Assembly (NCBI GenBank): GCA_031262835.1
Contig: JAISGY010000048.1
Location: 1 to 53,610, forward strand
Direction: 5' to 3'
Source of the DNA: Ruminococcus sp.
GTDB lineage: Bacteria > Bacillota > Clostridia > Oscillospirales > Ruminococcaceae
DNA length: 53,610 nucleotides
Both the position numbers and the translations under genes were made by a program. The number at the start of each line of letters is the position of its first letter. Positions within the stretch are counted from its first letter, which is position 1. The notes beneath the pieces are model-generated. The model was not told the DNA's origin. It made no database searches and saw only the letters and a program-made list of their open reading frames with translations. Shown here in pieces: positions 7,783 through 15,477 of this stretch.

Positions 7783-8999
7783 ATTTTAACCCTTGAAAGA
7801 AGTCTTATATCGACAAATGCGTCGATAACTGTTCCGCTTTCCGCGTAGTCCTCGGAATAAACAGTTCCGCTTTCGCGGATTTGGTTTAATAAACCTGTTT
7901 CGGTGTAGGGAATTTCAAGGTTAAGCCTTGCCCCGGTAACGGGTAAGTTATCGGCTATCGTCGAAAGCAGGTTGTCTATTCCAAGCCCCATTTTCGCGGA
8001 AATGAGTGCCGTCTTCCCATCGGTTTTTATCCCCGAAACGTCAACCTTATCGCACTTATTAAGCACATCAATCCGAGGTATTTCGCCGCAGCCGAGTTCC
8101 GACAAAAGCTTTGCGGTTACTTCGGATTGCTCATACCCCTCAGGGTTTGAAAGGTCAATTAGGTTAATTATCAAATCGGCGCTTGCGGCTTCTTCAAGCG
8201 TGCTCTTAAACGCTTCCACAAGGTTATGCGGAAGGCGGCGGAGAAGCCCTACCGTGTCGATTATCGTTACGCTTCGACCGTCCGGGAGCTTTATTGCCCG
8301 CGATGTTGTGTCAAGCGTTGCGAAAAGTTTATTTTCGACAAGCACCCCGGCAGCAGAGAGGGTGTTCATAAGCGTGGATTTTCCGACGTTTGTGTAACCG
8401 ACAATTGCGGCGGTCAGGATATTGTCCTTCTTTCGCCTTGCCCGATGCCTGTCCCTGCGCTTTTTAAGCTCTTCAAGCTCGGTTTCAAGGGCTTCAATCC
8501 GCCGTCTTATATGCCTCTTGTCCGTTTCAAGTTTAGTCTCGCCCGCGCCTCTTGCGCGAAGTCCGCCGCTTGACGAACCGCCCAAGCGCGACATTTCAGC
8601 CCCCTTGCCGTGAAGTCTCGGGAGCATATATTTATATTGGGCAAGCTCAACTTGAAGTCTGCCCTCCGCTGTGCGGGCGTTCGCCGCGAAAATATCTAAA
8701 ATTAAAGTCGTTCTGTCGATGATTTTGCAAGGCAGGACCTTTTCGATATTCTTCATCTGTACGGCGGAAAGGTCGGTGTCAAAGATTACAAAATCTGCTT
8801 CAAGCGCGTCGGCTTCTTCACGGAGCTGTTCAAGCCGCCCGGAACCGATATAGGTTGCGTTATCGAGGGAATCCCGCTTCTGGACAACCTTCCCTACCGT
8901 CTCCGCGCCCGCCGTCTTCGCAAGCTCCTCAAGCTCCTTAAGCGAACTGTCCGCGTCATATTCGCCGTTGTCTGCACACACTAAAATAACTCGTTCCAT
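7770..8999 (-). CDS. hflX: Ribosome-associated GTPase HflX
   Basis: A 409-residue HflX GTPase that splits stalled or stress-inactivated 70S/100S ribosomes. The N-terminal nucleotide-binding domain includes GSGRLEQL and the family signature around residues 115-160 (QVELAQYKYMLPRL, GAGETKLETDKR). A coiled coil follows (165-190). The G domain has G1 GYTNVGKSTL (201-210), G3 DTVGLLRRLP and G4 NKCD. The start is ATG 8999 behind GGAG; a 22-codon longer frame overlaps the upstream CPBP gene and lacks such a site. Its 3' end overlaps spoVM. Confidence 0.95.
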   Translation of the reverse strand: MERVILVCADNGEYDADSSLKELEELAKTAGAETVGKVVQKRDSLDNATYIGSGRLEQLREEADALEADFVIFDTDLSAVQMKNIEKVLPCKIIDRTTLILDIFAANARTAEGRLQVELAQYKYMLPRLHGKGAEMSRLGGSSSGGLRARGAGETKLETDKRHIRRRIEALETELEELKKRRDRHRARRKKDNILTAAIVGYTNVGKSTLMNTLSAAGVLVENKLFATLDTTSRAIKLPDGRSVTIIDTVGLLRRLPHNLVEAFKSTLEEAASADLIINLIDLSNPEGYEQSEVTAKLLSELGCGEIPRIDVLNKCDKVDVSGIKTDGKTALISAKMGLGIDNLLSTIADNLPVTGARLNLEIPYTETGLLNQIRESGTVYSEDYAESGTVIDAFVDIRLLSRVKIYSI

Positions 9000-9007
9000 T
9001 AATTCTC

Positions 9008-10036
9008 CTAAATAAACGGGCTGATAAAAACATCGTAAATGAGGATTCCGAAGCACAAAATCCACGGAATTGATGTTAACAAAATCGGTAAACTCCGCGC
9101 CTTATTCCACGCGGTAACCGGGGTAAAAAACTCGCGCAAGCGTTTTCTCCCGCGGATTACAATAACAACCGCGGTTATCGTAATTGCGGCAATTACCGCA
9201 AAAGCAATAAGCATCGTTGTAATCATTTCGGGTGTAATAAGCTTCATCATTTCAAAGGGATCTTTCATCGAAAGCATCTTTTCGGCGGCTTCGCTGTAAC
9301 CGGTTTCTTTCATAAAAAGGCTCGCAACCATGCCGAAGATGTTGACAAACGAATGAACAATCATCGACGGAATTATTGAGTTATAACGAAGGTCAACAGC
9401 CGCGAAAACTATCCCCGCAATCGTCGAATAGCAGGCTTGCTGGATATTTCCGTGGGTAAAGCCGAAAGCAATTGCCGAAACGATTATCGCGAAGGTGCGG
9501 TTATAGCGGGAGAGCGAGCCTAAGACTATTCCCCTGAAAAGTAGTTCCTCAAGAAACGGCGCGAAAATTATCGCATAAAACGCCGTAACAGCCGGGACAA
9601 GCCCGCTCTCGTTCATTCGCTCGATGAGATTCGGCGTAAATTCCTCCATGGATAAACCGCCGAAAAGTGTGAAAATTACTAATATTAAGTTGATGATAAA
9701 CGACGCAATGTAGCCCAAACCCTGCGCGGCGAAGTATGATTTTGCAATCGTTTTCCCGGTAAAACCGCCGATATTAAAGAGGGAACGGAGTTTAATGCCG
9801 GTTAACTTGCTCCCGACGATTATTGCAAGAGTTTCGGTAATTATTATAAAAACAGTTGAGCCGATTGATAAAAATGCGCTGTAGTCGGAACTGCCCTCGG
9901 TGGTAAAAAGCCCCGCTAAAGCCCTTGTAATCGGTCCTGCAAGGTAAAAGTAGCAAACTAAAAACAGCAGAAAAGTTATCCCGGAAAAGTTATAACCCTT
10001 TCGGATTTCTTTTTTTTCGTCTACTATCACCGGCAT
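9008..10036 (-). CDS. CPBP-family intramembrane metalloprotease
   Basis: A 342-residue polytopic membrane protein of the CPBP (CAAX protease / bacteriocin-processing, Abi) family. The motifs are present: EELLFRG supplies the catalytic glutamates, FGFTHGN the first histidine and HSFVN the second. About eight hydrophobic segments are visible. I start it at ATG 10036 behind AGGTGAG rather than at a GTG three codons upstream. It lies eight bases before hflX and is probably co-transcribed. The substrate is unknown; relatives process prenylated proteins or peptides or confer bacteriocin immunity. Confidence 0.85.
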   Translation of the reverse strand: MPVIVDEKKEIRKGYNFSGITFLLFLVCYFYLAGPITRALAGLFTTEGSSDYSAFLSIGSTVFIIITETLAIIVGSKLTGIKLRSLFNIGGFTGKTIAKSYFAAQGLGYIASFIINLILVIFTLFGGLSMEEFTPNLIERMNESGLVPAVTAFYAIIFAPFLEELLFRGIVLGSLSRYNRTFAIIVSAIAFGFTHGNIQQACYSTIAGIVFAAVDLRYNSIIPSMIVHSFVNIFGMVASLFMKETGYSEAAEKMLSMKDPFEMMKLITPEMITTMLIAFAVIAAITITAVVIVIRGRKRLREFFTPVTAWNKARSLPILLTSIPWILCFGILIYDVFISPFI

Positions 10037-10056
10037 AGTTCTCACCTTCGCAGTCT

Positions 10057-10065
10057 ATTATACCA
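10057..10065 (-). promoter_or_regulatory. Extended -10 promoter for CPBP protease-hflX
   Basis: On the minus strand TGGTATAAT (TATAAT at 10057-10062) is a perfect extended -10 element 21 bases upstream of the CPBP start. The hexamer 17 bases further upstream (GTATAT) is a poor -35, so the call rests on the extended -10. Confidence 0.5.
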
Positions 10066-10108
10066 TATTTTACAAATTTATATACTGAATATTCAAAACT
10101 ACATCTGT

Positions 10109-10138
10109 CAATAATTATACTAAAGTTTGGCATACATA
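10109..10138 (+). promoter_or_regulatory. Possible sporulation-sigma promoter upstream of sigG
   Basis: CATACATA (10131-10138) resembles a sigma-E -10 element. It follows CAATAAT (10109-10115) at about the right distance, 45 bases before the sigG start. No good sigma-A -35 is present. sigG is under sigma-F/sigma-E-type control in known spore formers, so the motif is plausible, but one short match is weak evidence. Confidence 0.25.
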
Positions 10139-10182
10139 ATCCCCAACGCATTAAAACATAGGAAAGTTATCAGGGGTAAAGT

Positions 10183-10953
10183 ATGCATTACAACAAGGTT
10201 GATATTAGCGGTGTTGATACATCAAAGCTTAAGGTTTTATCCGAAGAAGAGAAGACTTCGCTCCTTCACCGCTATAAAAACGGCGACAGACACGCCCGCG
10301 ATCTCCTTATTTCTGGGAATCTGCGGCTCGTTTTGTCGGTGATACAAAAATTCATGGGTCGAGGAGAAAATGCCGACGACCTCTTTCAGGTAGGCTGTAT
10401 AGGGCTTATGAAATCGATTGACAATTTCAACACCGATCTTGACGTGCGGTTTTCGACCTACGCCGTGCCTATGATTGCGGGGGAGGTTCGCCGATATATG
10501 CGGGACAACAACCCAATCCGCGTAAGCCGCTCCCTGCGGGATCTTGCCTATCGGGCTATGCAGGCGAAGGAGATTTTACAGAGTAAAAACCAAAAAGAAC
10601 CGTCGATAAAACAGATTGCGAAGATGATTGATTCGCCGGAAAGCGCGGTTGTAATTGCACTTGAAAGTGTTACCGAACCTGTTTCCCTTTATGAGCCGGT
10701 ATATTCCGACGCGGGCGACACCCTCTATGTTATGGACCAAGTCGGCGACAAGAACGACGACAACAACTGGCTTGACGAAATTCTGCTGAAAGAGGCAATC
10801 GGCGATCTTTCCGAACGCGAAAAGAACATTTTGTATCTTCGCTTTTTCCTCGGGAAAACACAGGTAGAAGTCGCAAACGAAATCGGAATATCACAAGCCC
10901 AAGTCTCCCGCCTCGAAAAGAACACGCTCGACAAGATTAAAGGCAATATCTAA
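10183..10953 (+). CDS. sigG: Sporulation sigma factor SigG (forespore-specific)
   Basis: A 256-residue sigma-70-family factor. Its N-terminus NKVDISGVDTSKLKVL is the SigG signature used for anti-sigma binding. It is followed by region 2 (NLRLVLSVIQKF, DDLFQVGCIGLMKSIDNF, RFSTYAVPMIAGEVRRYMRDN), region 3 (IRVSRSLRDLAYRA) and region 4 with helix-turn-helix KTQVEVANEIGISQAQVSRLEK. SigG directs late forespore genes such as spoVA and SASP genes. In many Clostridia it follows spoIIGA-sigE; here it stands alone. The stop overlaps the converging EAL gene by four bases. Confidence 0.95.
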   Translation: MHYNKVDISGVDTSKLKVLSEEEKTSLLHRYKNGDRHARDLLISGNLRLVLSVIQKFMGRGENADDLFQVGCIGLMKSIDNFNTDLDVRFSTYAVPMIAGEVRRYMRDNNPIRVSRSLRDLAYRAMQAKEILQSKNQKEPSIKQIAKMIDSPESAVVIALESVTEPVSLYEPVYSDAGDTLYVMDQVGDKNDDNNWLDEILLKEAIGDLSEREKNILYLRFFLGKTQVEVANEIGISQAQVSRLEKNTLDKIKGNI

Positions 10954-12155
10954 AACTTTTTAAGGTCAACCGACACAACAATCATTCTCCCGGCGTGGTC
11001 GTAGAACTTTGAGGAAATTGTCTTGCAGCGTTTACCGGTCGCCGCGCTTGTATACCAACCCGAGATGAAAGGGTCTTCAATCCTCTCGCGTACGGCGTAA
11101 AAATAGTTCTTTATGCCGTGGTTTTCCCCCAAGAGCCCGGGGACAAATCCGGGAAGGCTCTCCACGCCCTTCCCCATAACGGTTGAGGTAATCTGAAAGC
11201 CGTTTTGGTCCATCATAAAGGCACATTCAAGCTCGTCATGACTTATAAGGTATGAACGCAAGGTATCCTCATAGTTTTCTTCGGGAATACCCGTGAGGGT
11301 TGAAACAAGGTCATAGATAATACGTTTGTAGGTTTCGATCCGCACACTCTCTGCTGTCGGGTTATTTTTTATGTTAACATTAAGCCGGTGCGCCGCTTCT
11401 TCGAGCTTTACGCGCACCTCGTTTGAAAAGATGCGGTTAATCTTATCCGGTTTTGAAAAATAAAAGCCCTGAAAATAGTCCGCGCCGAGGAGTATACACT
11501 CAATAACCTCTTCAACCGTTTCCGTTCCGACAGCTATCGTAAGTGCGCCGATTTTCCCCGCCGCCGCCATAACAGCTTTGAAGGCGTTTTTCTTGTCTTC
11601 ATCACGGTCGATCCCGGAGATAACGGTTCGGTCAATCTTGATTATATCGGGGTTAATCATTGCGATTGCGGAAATCGAACCGGCGGAACCGTCGATGTTG
11701 TCTGTTGCAATCAGAAAGCCGTTCTTGCGGCAATAATCCACAAAAAGCATTACGCTGTAGTTGTCGCGGATTCGGGTTGTTGCGAGTTCGAGAACGATAT
11801 TTTCGGCGGCGATACCGAACTGTGCGGTCTGCTTTACAAGCTCGGTGGCGTAACGCCTGTCTGGGGTTAAAAGAGCGGTGTCAATGTTGATGTAAAGGCT
11901 CTCCGACTGTTGTTGATACCTAAAACTTTCGAGAGCTTTTGTAAGACAGATGCCGAAGATTTCAACCTGCTCCGAAGGGTTCTCATAACACGAAAACAGC
12001 TCGTTCGGCATAATTACGTTTGTTGCGTCCCCCGCCCTTGCAAGTGCCTCGATACCGATAACTTTCTTTGTATTGAGCGAATATATCGGTTGAAATTCTA
12101 TGTAAATTTTGCCTTCCCTAACCATTTCGCGAATGATATTTTCCGTCTGTACCAT
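10950..12155 (-). CDS. Degenerate EAL-domain protein with YkuI-like C-terminal sensor
   Basis: A 401-residue protein with an EAL fold (about 1-240) and a C-terminal domain resembling the PAS/Cache-like domain of Bacillus YkuI. EAL itself is intact (36-38), as are N90, K173 and the terminal YFQGFYF. However, the catalytic DDFG loop is DNIDG (D152-N153) and the AEGVET metal site is AVGTET (V209). Loss of two metal-binding carboxylates predicts no c-di-GMP phosphodiesterase activity, so it may be a receptor. It is the last gene of an operon behind a zinc-ribbon and a 2-TM protein, and converges on sigG with a four-base overlap. Confidence 0.8.
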   Translation of the reverse strand: MVQTENIIREMVREGKIYIEFQPIYSLNTKKVIGIEALARAGDATNVIMPNELFSCYENPSEQVEIFGICLTKALESFRYQQQSESLYINIDTALLTPDRRYATELVKQTAQFGIAAENIVLELATTRIRDNYSVMLFVDYCRKNGFLIATDNIDGSAGSISAIAMINPDIIKIDRTVISGIDRDEDKKNAFKAVMAAAGKIGALTIAVGTETVEEVIECILLGADYFQGFYFSKPDKINRIFSNEVRVKLEEAAHRLNVNIKNNPTAESVRIETYKRIIYDLVSTLTGIPEENYEDTLRSYLISHDELECAFMMDQNGFQITSTVMGKGVESLPGFVPGLLGENHGIKNYFYAVRERIEDPFISGWYTSAATGKRCKTISSKFYDHAGRMIVVSVDLKKF

Positions 12156-12177
12156 AACGATTTCCCACCTAATAAGT

Positions 12178-12531
12178 TTACGAATTGCTTAAATCCTTAA
12201 GCCTATCCCATAATTTATATAATTTTTGCACGCCGTTTTCTAAGAAATAATAGTGATTAGTATACGGCACAACAAGGATTAAAAAGAGCATGAAAAGAAG
12301 TGCGGACTGGGGTCCCGGGGTTTCCATCAATATCCCGAGCGACATAACCGTAAGTATCGCGAAGAGAACAGTTACCAAAAGATGACATATCCGTTCGTGT
12401 TTCATCCGCGAAAGCATTGTTTCAAGCCGCGCAAAAAACTTCTCATCGAGAGGTTCGGAAGGTTTCCCGGCTTCTGCCGCCTTAACTATCGCCGCAATAT
12501 AGTTTATGTAATCCTTGAAATATTTACGCAT
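12178..12531 (-). CDS. Hypothetical protein with two membrane segments
   Basis: A 117-residue protein I do not recognise. The N-terminal 50 residues are hydrophilic and helical (KAAEAGKPSEPLDEKFFARL). Two hydrophobic segments follow at about residues 50-70 (HLLVTVLFAILTVMSLGIL) and 78-93 (ALLFMLFLILVVPYTNH), then a basic cytoplasmic tail. It lies 14 bases after the zinc-ribbon gene and 22 bases before the EAL gene, so the three probably form one operon and may act together at the membrane. Confidence 0.7.
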   Translation of the reverse strand: MRKYFKDYINYIAAIVKAAEAGKPSEPLDEKFFARLETMLSRMKHERICHLLVTVLFAILTVMSLGILMETPGPQSALLFMLFLILVVPYTNHYYFLENGVQKLYKLWDRLKDLSNS

Positions 12532-12545
12532 GAATAATCACCGAA

Positions 12546-13346
12546 CTAATTAGCCGAAAGGAAGAAGGCGATGTAGTCGAGTTCTGTTTCGTAGACGTCC
12601 TTAACGGTGTCGTCGGCGTCGTCGATAAATATGCTGAGGTTATAGACTTTGCTGTTGCCGAATTCGTCGGGGGCGTTGTAGCGGAAGATGCACTCGGTGG
12701 TGTTGTTATCAAGCGTCGCAACCATCGCGTAGGGCGACATTTTAAGCATCTTTTTAACGTCTTCGAGCTTCTGCCCGTAGGTTATATCGGTCATCGCTAT
12801 CTGCTCGCTGCGTTTCGAGCCTTTCCACGACGAATCGAGAGCGGCGAATTCGTAATACGCGACTTTGCTTATATTATTCTGGGCATTTTTCGTAAGAAGC
12901 ACCGCCCATTCCGGGAGAGCAATACCCTCGACCGTAACGGATGTGTCAGACTCACAAACATAGCTGTATGCGTTAATATCCGCTAAAATATCGTAGTCCG
13001 AATAAACCTCGAACGAAACGCCGGTGTCCTTATCCGCAATTTCAACATTCCGCCCGAGCGGGACATTTGAAAATATCCGCTCACCCTCGGAACGCTTAAG
13101 CGATGATATTATGAAAACAGCAACTAAAACGACAGCAATTACGGCAAGAATCCCCCCCGCAAGCTTTATGCGAGATGCTATTTTTTTCCTTAAGGCTTTG
13201 CGCCGCTCCTGCCGTGTCTGGCGGCTGTTTTTTGCAGTGCTGTCGATACGGCTTTCAGTATCGTCAAAATCCGCAAGCTTCGCGCCGCAGATTACACAAA
13301 AATCAGTATCTTCAGTTATTTCAGAGTTGCATTTCGGACAATACAT
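12546..13346 (-). CDS. Zinc-ribbon membrane protein of unknown function
   Basis: A 266-residue protein. Residues 1-24 form a zinc ribbon (MYCPKCNSEITEDTDFCVIC) with two CxxC pairs. A basic linker and one membrane segment follow (about 75-95, LAGGILAVIAVVLVAVFIIS), then an extracytoplasmic domain of about 160 residues with no motif I can name. Such zinc_ribbon_2 plus TM proteins are common in Clostridia and have no assigned role. It is the first gene of the unit leading to the EAL protein and is driven by a consensus promoter. Confidence 0.75.
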   Translation of the reverse strand: MYCPKCNSEITEDTDFCVICGAKLADFDDTESRIDSTAKNSRQTRQERRKALRKKIASRIKLAGGILAVIAVVLVAVFIISSLKRSEGERIFSNVPLGRNVEIADKDTGVSFEVYSDYDILADINAYSYVCESDTSVTVEGIALPEWAVLLTKNAQNNISKVAYYEFAALDSSWKGSKRSEQIAMTDITYGQKLEDVKKMLKMSPYAMVATLDNNTTECIFRYNAPDEFGNSKVYNLSIFIDDADDTVKDVYETELDYIAFFLSAN

Positions 13347-13397
13347 CGGTAGCTGTCCCCCCGCGAATTATATAATCAACACAAATTGCCATATTAT

Positions 13398-13426
13398 ATT
13401 ATATCATGTGTTTGAGGTAATGTCAA
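13398..13426 (-). promoter_or_regulatory. Consensus sigma-A promoter for the zinc-ribbon/EAL operon
   Basis: Minus-strand TTGACA (13421-13426), a 17-base spacer and TATAAT (13398-13403), preceded by TGA, which gives an extended -10. It is divergent from the DUF368 promoter 20 bases away. Confidence 0.85.
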
Positions 13427-13445
13427 TAATATTTGACGAAAAAGA

Positions 13446-13474
13446 TTGAAAAATGTTGTGATATATGATATAAT
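13446..13474 (+). promoter_or_regulatory. Sigma-A promoter for the DUF368 gene
   Basis: TTGAAA (13446-13451), a 17-base spacer and TATAAT (13469-13474) with the extended element TGATATAAT. The start codon is 39 bases downstream, behind AAGGTGA. Confidence 0.8.
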
Positions 13475-13512
13475 TATTTGACGGAAGGAATTTGAAAATT
13501 TCAAGGTGAATT

Positions 13513-14337
13513 ATGTTAATATTAAAGCGTTTTGTAATCGGCATTTTAATGGGCATCGCAACATGGGTCAGCGTCGGCGGCGGCACAATCGCAATTGTAC
13601 TTAAAATCTACGACGACCTTCTTAACGCCGTCACGTTAAATATCAAAAAGCTTATAAAGAATATGCCGCTTCTTCTGCCGGTTGTCGGAGGAATGGTTAT
13701 CGGAATCGTTATCGCAGCAGTTCTAATCAGCAACTTTCTTGACATACATTTCCCCATACAGACGAAGATGTTCTTCTTCGGGATAGTTGTCGGCAGTATT
13801 CCTATTTTTTACAAAGAGGGTACGAAGACGGAGAAACTTCGCCCCCTCGATATAATTCCGTTTTTAGTCGGTGCGGCGGTGATAATACTGCTGTGGCTGT
13901 ATCAGCTTAAATCGGAGGGCAGCAACGAGACGGTGAGCCTTACCGCTGTCAATATCATAAAGCTTGCCGCAGGAGGGATTATAACCGCCGCCGCAATGGT
14001 TCTTCCCGGGCTTTCGGGCTCGGCAATGATGCTCGTCCTCGGGATTTACTATATGTTAACAGATGCGATTGCGCACCCGTTTGATAACATTCCGACGCTA
14101 CTTATCTTCGTCACATTCTGCCTTGCCGGAATATTCATCTCCGCGAAGCCGATAGCGTGGCTTCTTGCAAATAAGCGCAAAGTCACGTACTGCGTTATCG
14201 GGGGTTTTGTAATAGGCTCGCTCCCCTCGCTTTTCCCGTATGAGACGGTAAATCTTGACGCCGCTAACTTAACCGGGCTTGTGATTTTATTAATCGCGCT
14301 TCCGCTCCCTTCACTGCTTGAAAAATTCGCGGACTAA
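13513..14337 (+). CDS. DUF368 family membrane protein (PopT-type undecaprenyl-phosphate transporter)
   Basis: A 274-residue polytopic membrane protein of the DUF368 family. The family signature near the N-terminus appears as GIATWVSVGGGTIAIVLKIYDDLLNAV and its inverted-repeat counterpart as AAAMVLPGLSGSAMMLVLGIYYMLTDA. Members of this family (PopT) have been shown to recycle undecaprenyl phosphate across the membrane for cell-wall synthesis. The first motif is VSVGGGT, where homologues commonly have PGVSGGT; the second copy keeps LPGLSGS. The gene has its own promoter and terminator. Confidence 0.85.
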   Translation: MLILKRFVIGILMGIATWVSVGGGTIAIVLKIYDDLLNAVTLNIKKLIKNMPLLLPVVGGMVIGIVIAAVLISNFLDIHFPIQTKMFFFGIVVGSIPIFYKEGTKTEKLRPLDIIPFLVGAAVIILLWLYQLKSEGSNETVSLTAVNIIKLAAGGIITAAAMVLPGLSGSAMMLVLGIYYMLTDAIAHPFDNIPTLLIFVTFCLAGIFISAKPIAWLLANKRKVTYCVIGGFVIGSLPSLFPYETVNLDAANLTGLVILLIALPLPSLLEKFAD

Positions 14338-14341
14338 AACT

Positions 14342-14374
14342 AAAATCGTACCCGTTTTCACAGGTACGATTTTT
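14342..14374. terminator. Bidirectional Rho-independent terminator
   Basis: AAAATCGTACC (14342-14352) pairs with GGTACGATTTT (14363-14373), with A- and T-runs on both sides. It separates the converging DUF368 and DUF4349 genes and starts five bases after the first of them. Confidence 0.85.
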
Positions 14375-14378
14375 AGTA

Positions 14379-15374
14379 TTATTGCGGAGGCTTTTTATAG
14401 CCTGAATCCGCCCCATTTGTCGAATTCGGTTGGTAATTTCTCGCCTTGTTTATCCGCTCTTTCGCAAGTTTACGCGCCTCGACACGCTCGGGGTGCTTTT
14501 TGTCAAGAAGTTTTCTGCGAAGGAACACTATTGCAATAACCACTGCGGCTACGCCAATAAGCGGCAGCAGCGTAACTATAATGATAATGAGCCACTGTAA
14601 CAGTGTTAAAATAACGTCGGCGCATTTTTTAATACCATTTGACATTATCTTACCCATGTTTTCGGCGGATAATGTTGAAAATTCAACGTCTTCAATCTCA
14701 ATCTCGTCCGGGTCCTGAAGCTGACGGATTTCAATATTAACCTTCGATTCTGCAACGCTTCTGCTCCAGTAGTTAAGCTGTCCTTGGTAGCTCTCGATGT
14801 CGGCGGTAATCTGGTCAATCTCACGCTGGATATTTAAAACGTCCTCGGAGTTATACGCTTCGTCGAGGTATTCATACATTTTTTCGAGGTTCTTACGCTT
14901 ATTTTCAAGCCGAATTTCCGTGTCAATATACTGCGATGTTATATCTTCGGAGGAGATACTTTTATGCGTAACCTTCCCGCACTCTTCTGCGTACGCTAAA
15001 AACGCGTCTAAGTTTTGCGGCGGAAGGTTAAAGACAGCATTCGCGTAGGCTGAAAAATCATTCTTTTCGGTATTCTCGGTATGTATTGACCCGCCCAGTT
15101 CGTAGAGCTTCGCGGTGAGTTTACTGTAGGTTTCATCAAGATTAAGGGTTTGAATTGATATGTCGGCGTTGCGGATAATCATCTTTTCCGATTCCGCTGC
15201 GTCGGGGAGGTCTGTGCCTACACCGGTATCGATTGCGTACATTTCGTCGGAAGCCATTGCCATGGTTGTTTCCGCAACTGCTCCGTCATAGCTGTTTGAG
15301 GGACCCCCGCCGCTTGAACACCCGGTAAGCGCAATTAGAGTTATCGCAATGAGCGAAATAAAAATTCTCTTCAT
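14379..15374 (-). CDS. DUF4349 lipoprotein
   Basis: A 331-residue lipoprotein. The signal MKRIFISLIAITLIALTGC gives lipid-modified C19. The DUF4349 domain spans about residues 65-275 (ADISIQTLNLDETYSKL), contains a long coiled-coil hairpin (TEIRLENKRKNLEKMYEYL, IQREIDQITADIESYQ) and ends in a membrane segment (LLQWLIIIIVTLLPLIGVAAVVI) with a basic tail. The family is widespread in Gram-positives and unassigned; the coiled coil suggests an envelope scaffold. The start lies behind GGAGG. Expression probably depends on the promoter inside the inverted repeat just upstream. Confidence 0.82.
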   Translation of the reverse strand: MKRIFISLIAITLIALTGCSSGGGPSNSYDGAVAETTMAMASDEMYAIDTGVGTDLPDAAESEKMIIRNADISIQTLNLDETYSKLTAKLYELGGSIHTENTEKNDFSAYANAVFNLPPQNLDAFLAYAEECGKVTHKSISSEDITSQYIDTEIRLENKRKNLEKMYEYLDEAYNSEDVLNIQREIDQITADIESYQGQLNYWSRSVAESKVNIEIRQLQDPDEIEIEDVEFSTLSAENMGKIMSNGIKKCADVILTLLQWLIIIIVTLLPLIGVAAVVIAIVFLRRKLLDKKHPERVEARKLAKERINKARNYQPNSTNGADSGYKKPPQ

Positions 15375-15393
15375 TAAAACCTCCTAAAAGTCG

Positions 15394-15434
15394 AAATCTT
15401 CGGGTTGATATAATAATACCATACCCGAAGATTT
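15394..15434. repeat. 12-bp perfect inverted repeat around the DUF4349 promoter
   Basis: AAATCTTCGGGT (15394-15405) and ACCCGAAGATTT (15423-15434) are exact reverse complements separated by 17 bases. On the plus strand a run of six T follows (15432-15437), as in a terminator, but no plus-strand gene lies upstream. On the minus strand it lies 43 bases beyond the symporter stop. Confidence 0.8.
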
Positions 15435-15441
15435 TTTGCAA
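15413..15441 (-). promoter_or_regulatory. Promoter of the DUF4349 gene, embedded in an inverted repeat
   Basis: Minus-strand TTGCAA (15436-15441), a 17-base spacer and TATTAT (15413-15418). The -10 lies in the loop of the inverted repeat and one arm fills the spacer, so a hairpin or a bound dimer could affect it. Confidence 0.5.
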
Positions 15442-15477
15442 CATTATATTCAAACTGTAAAAGTTTTGTGACTAATT

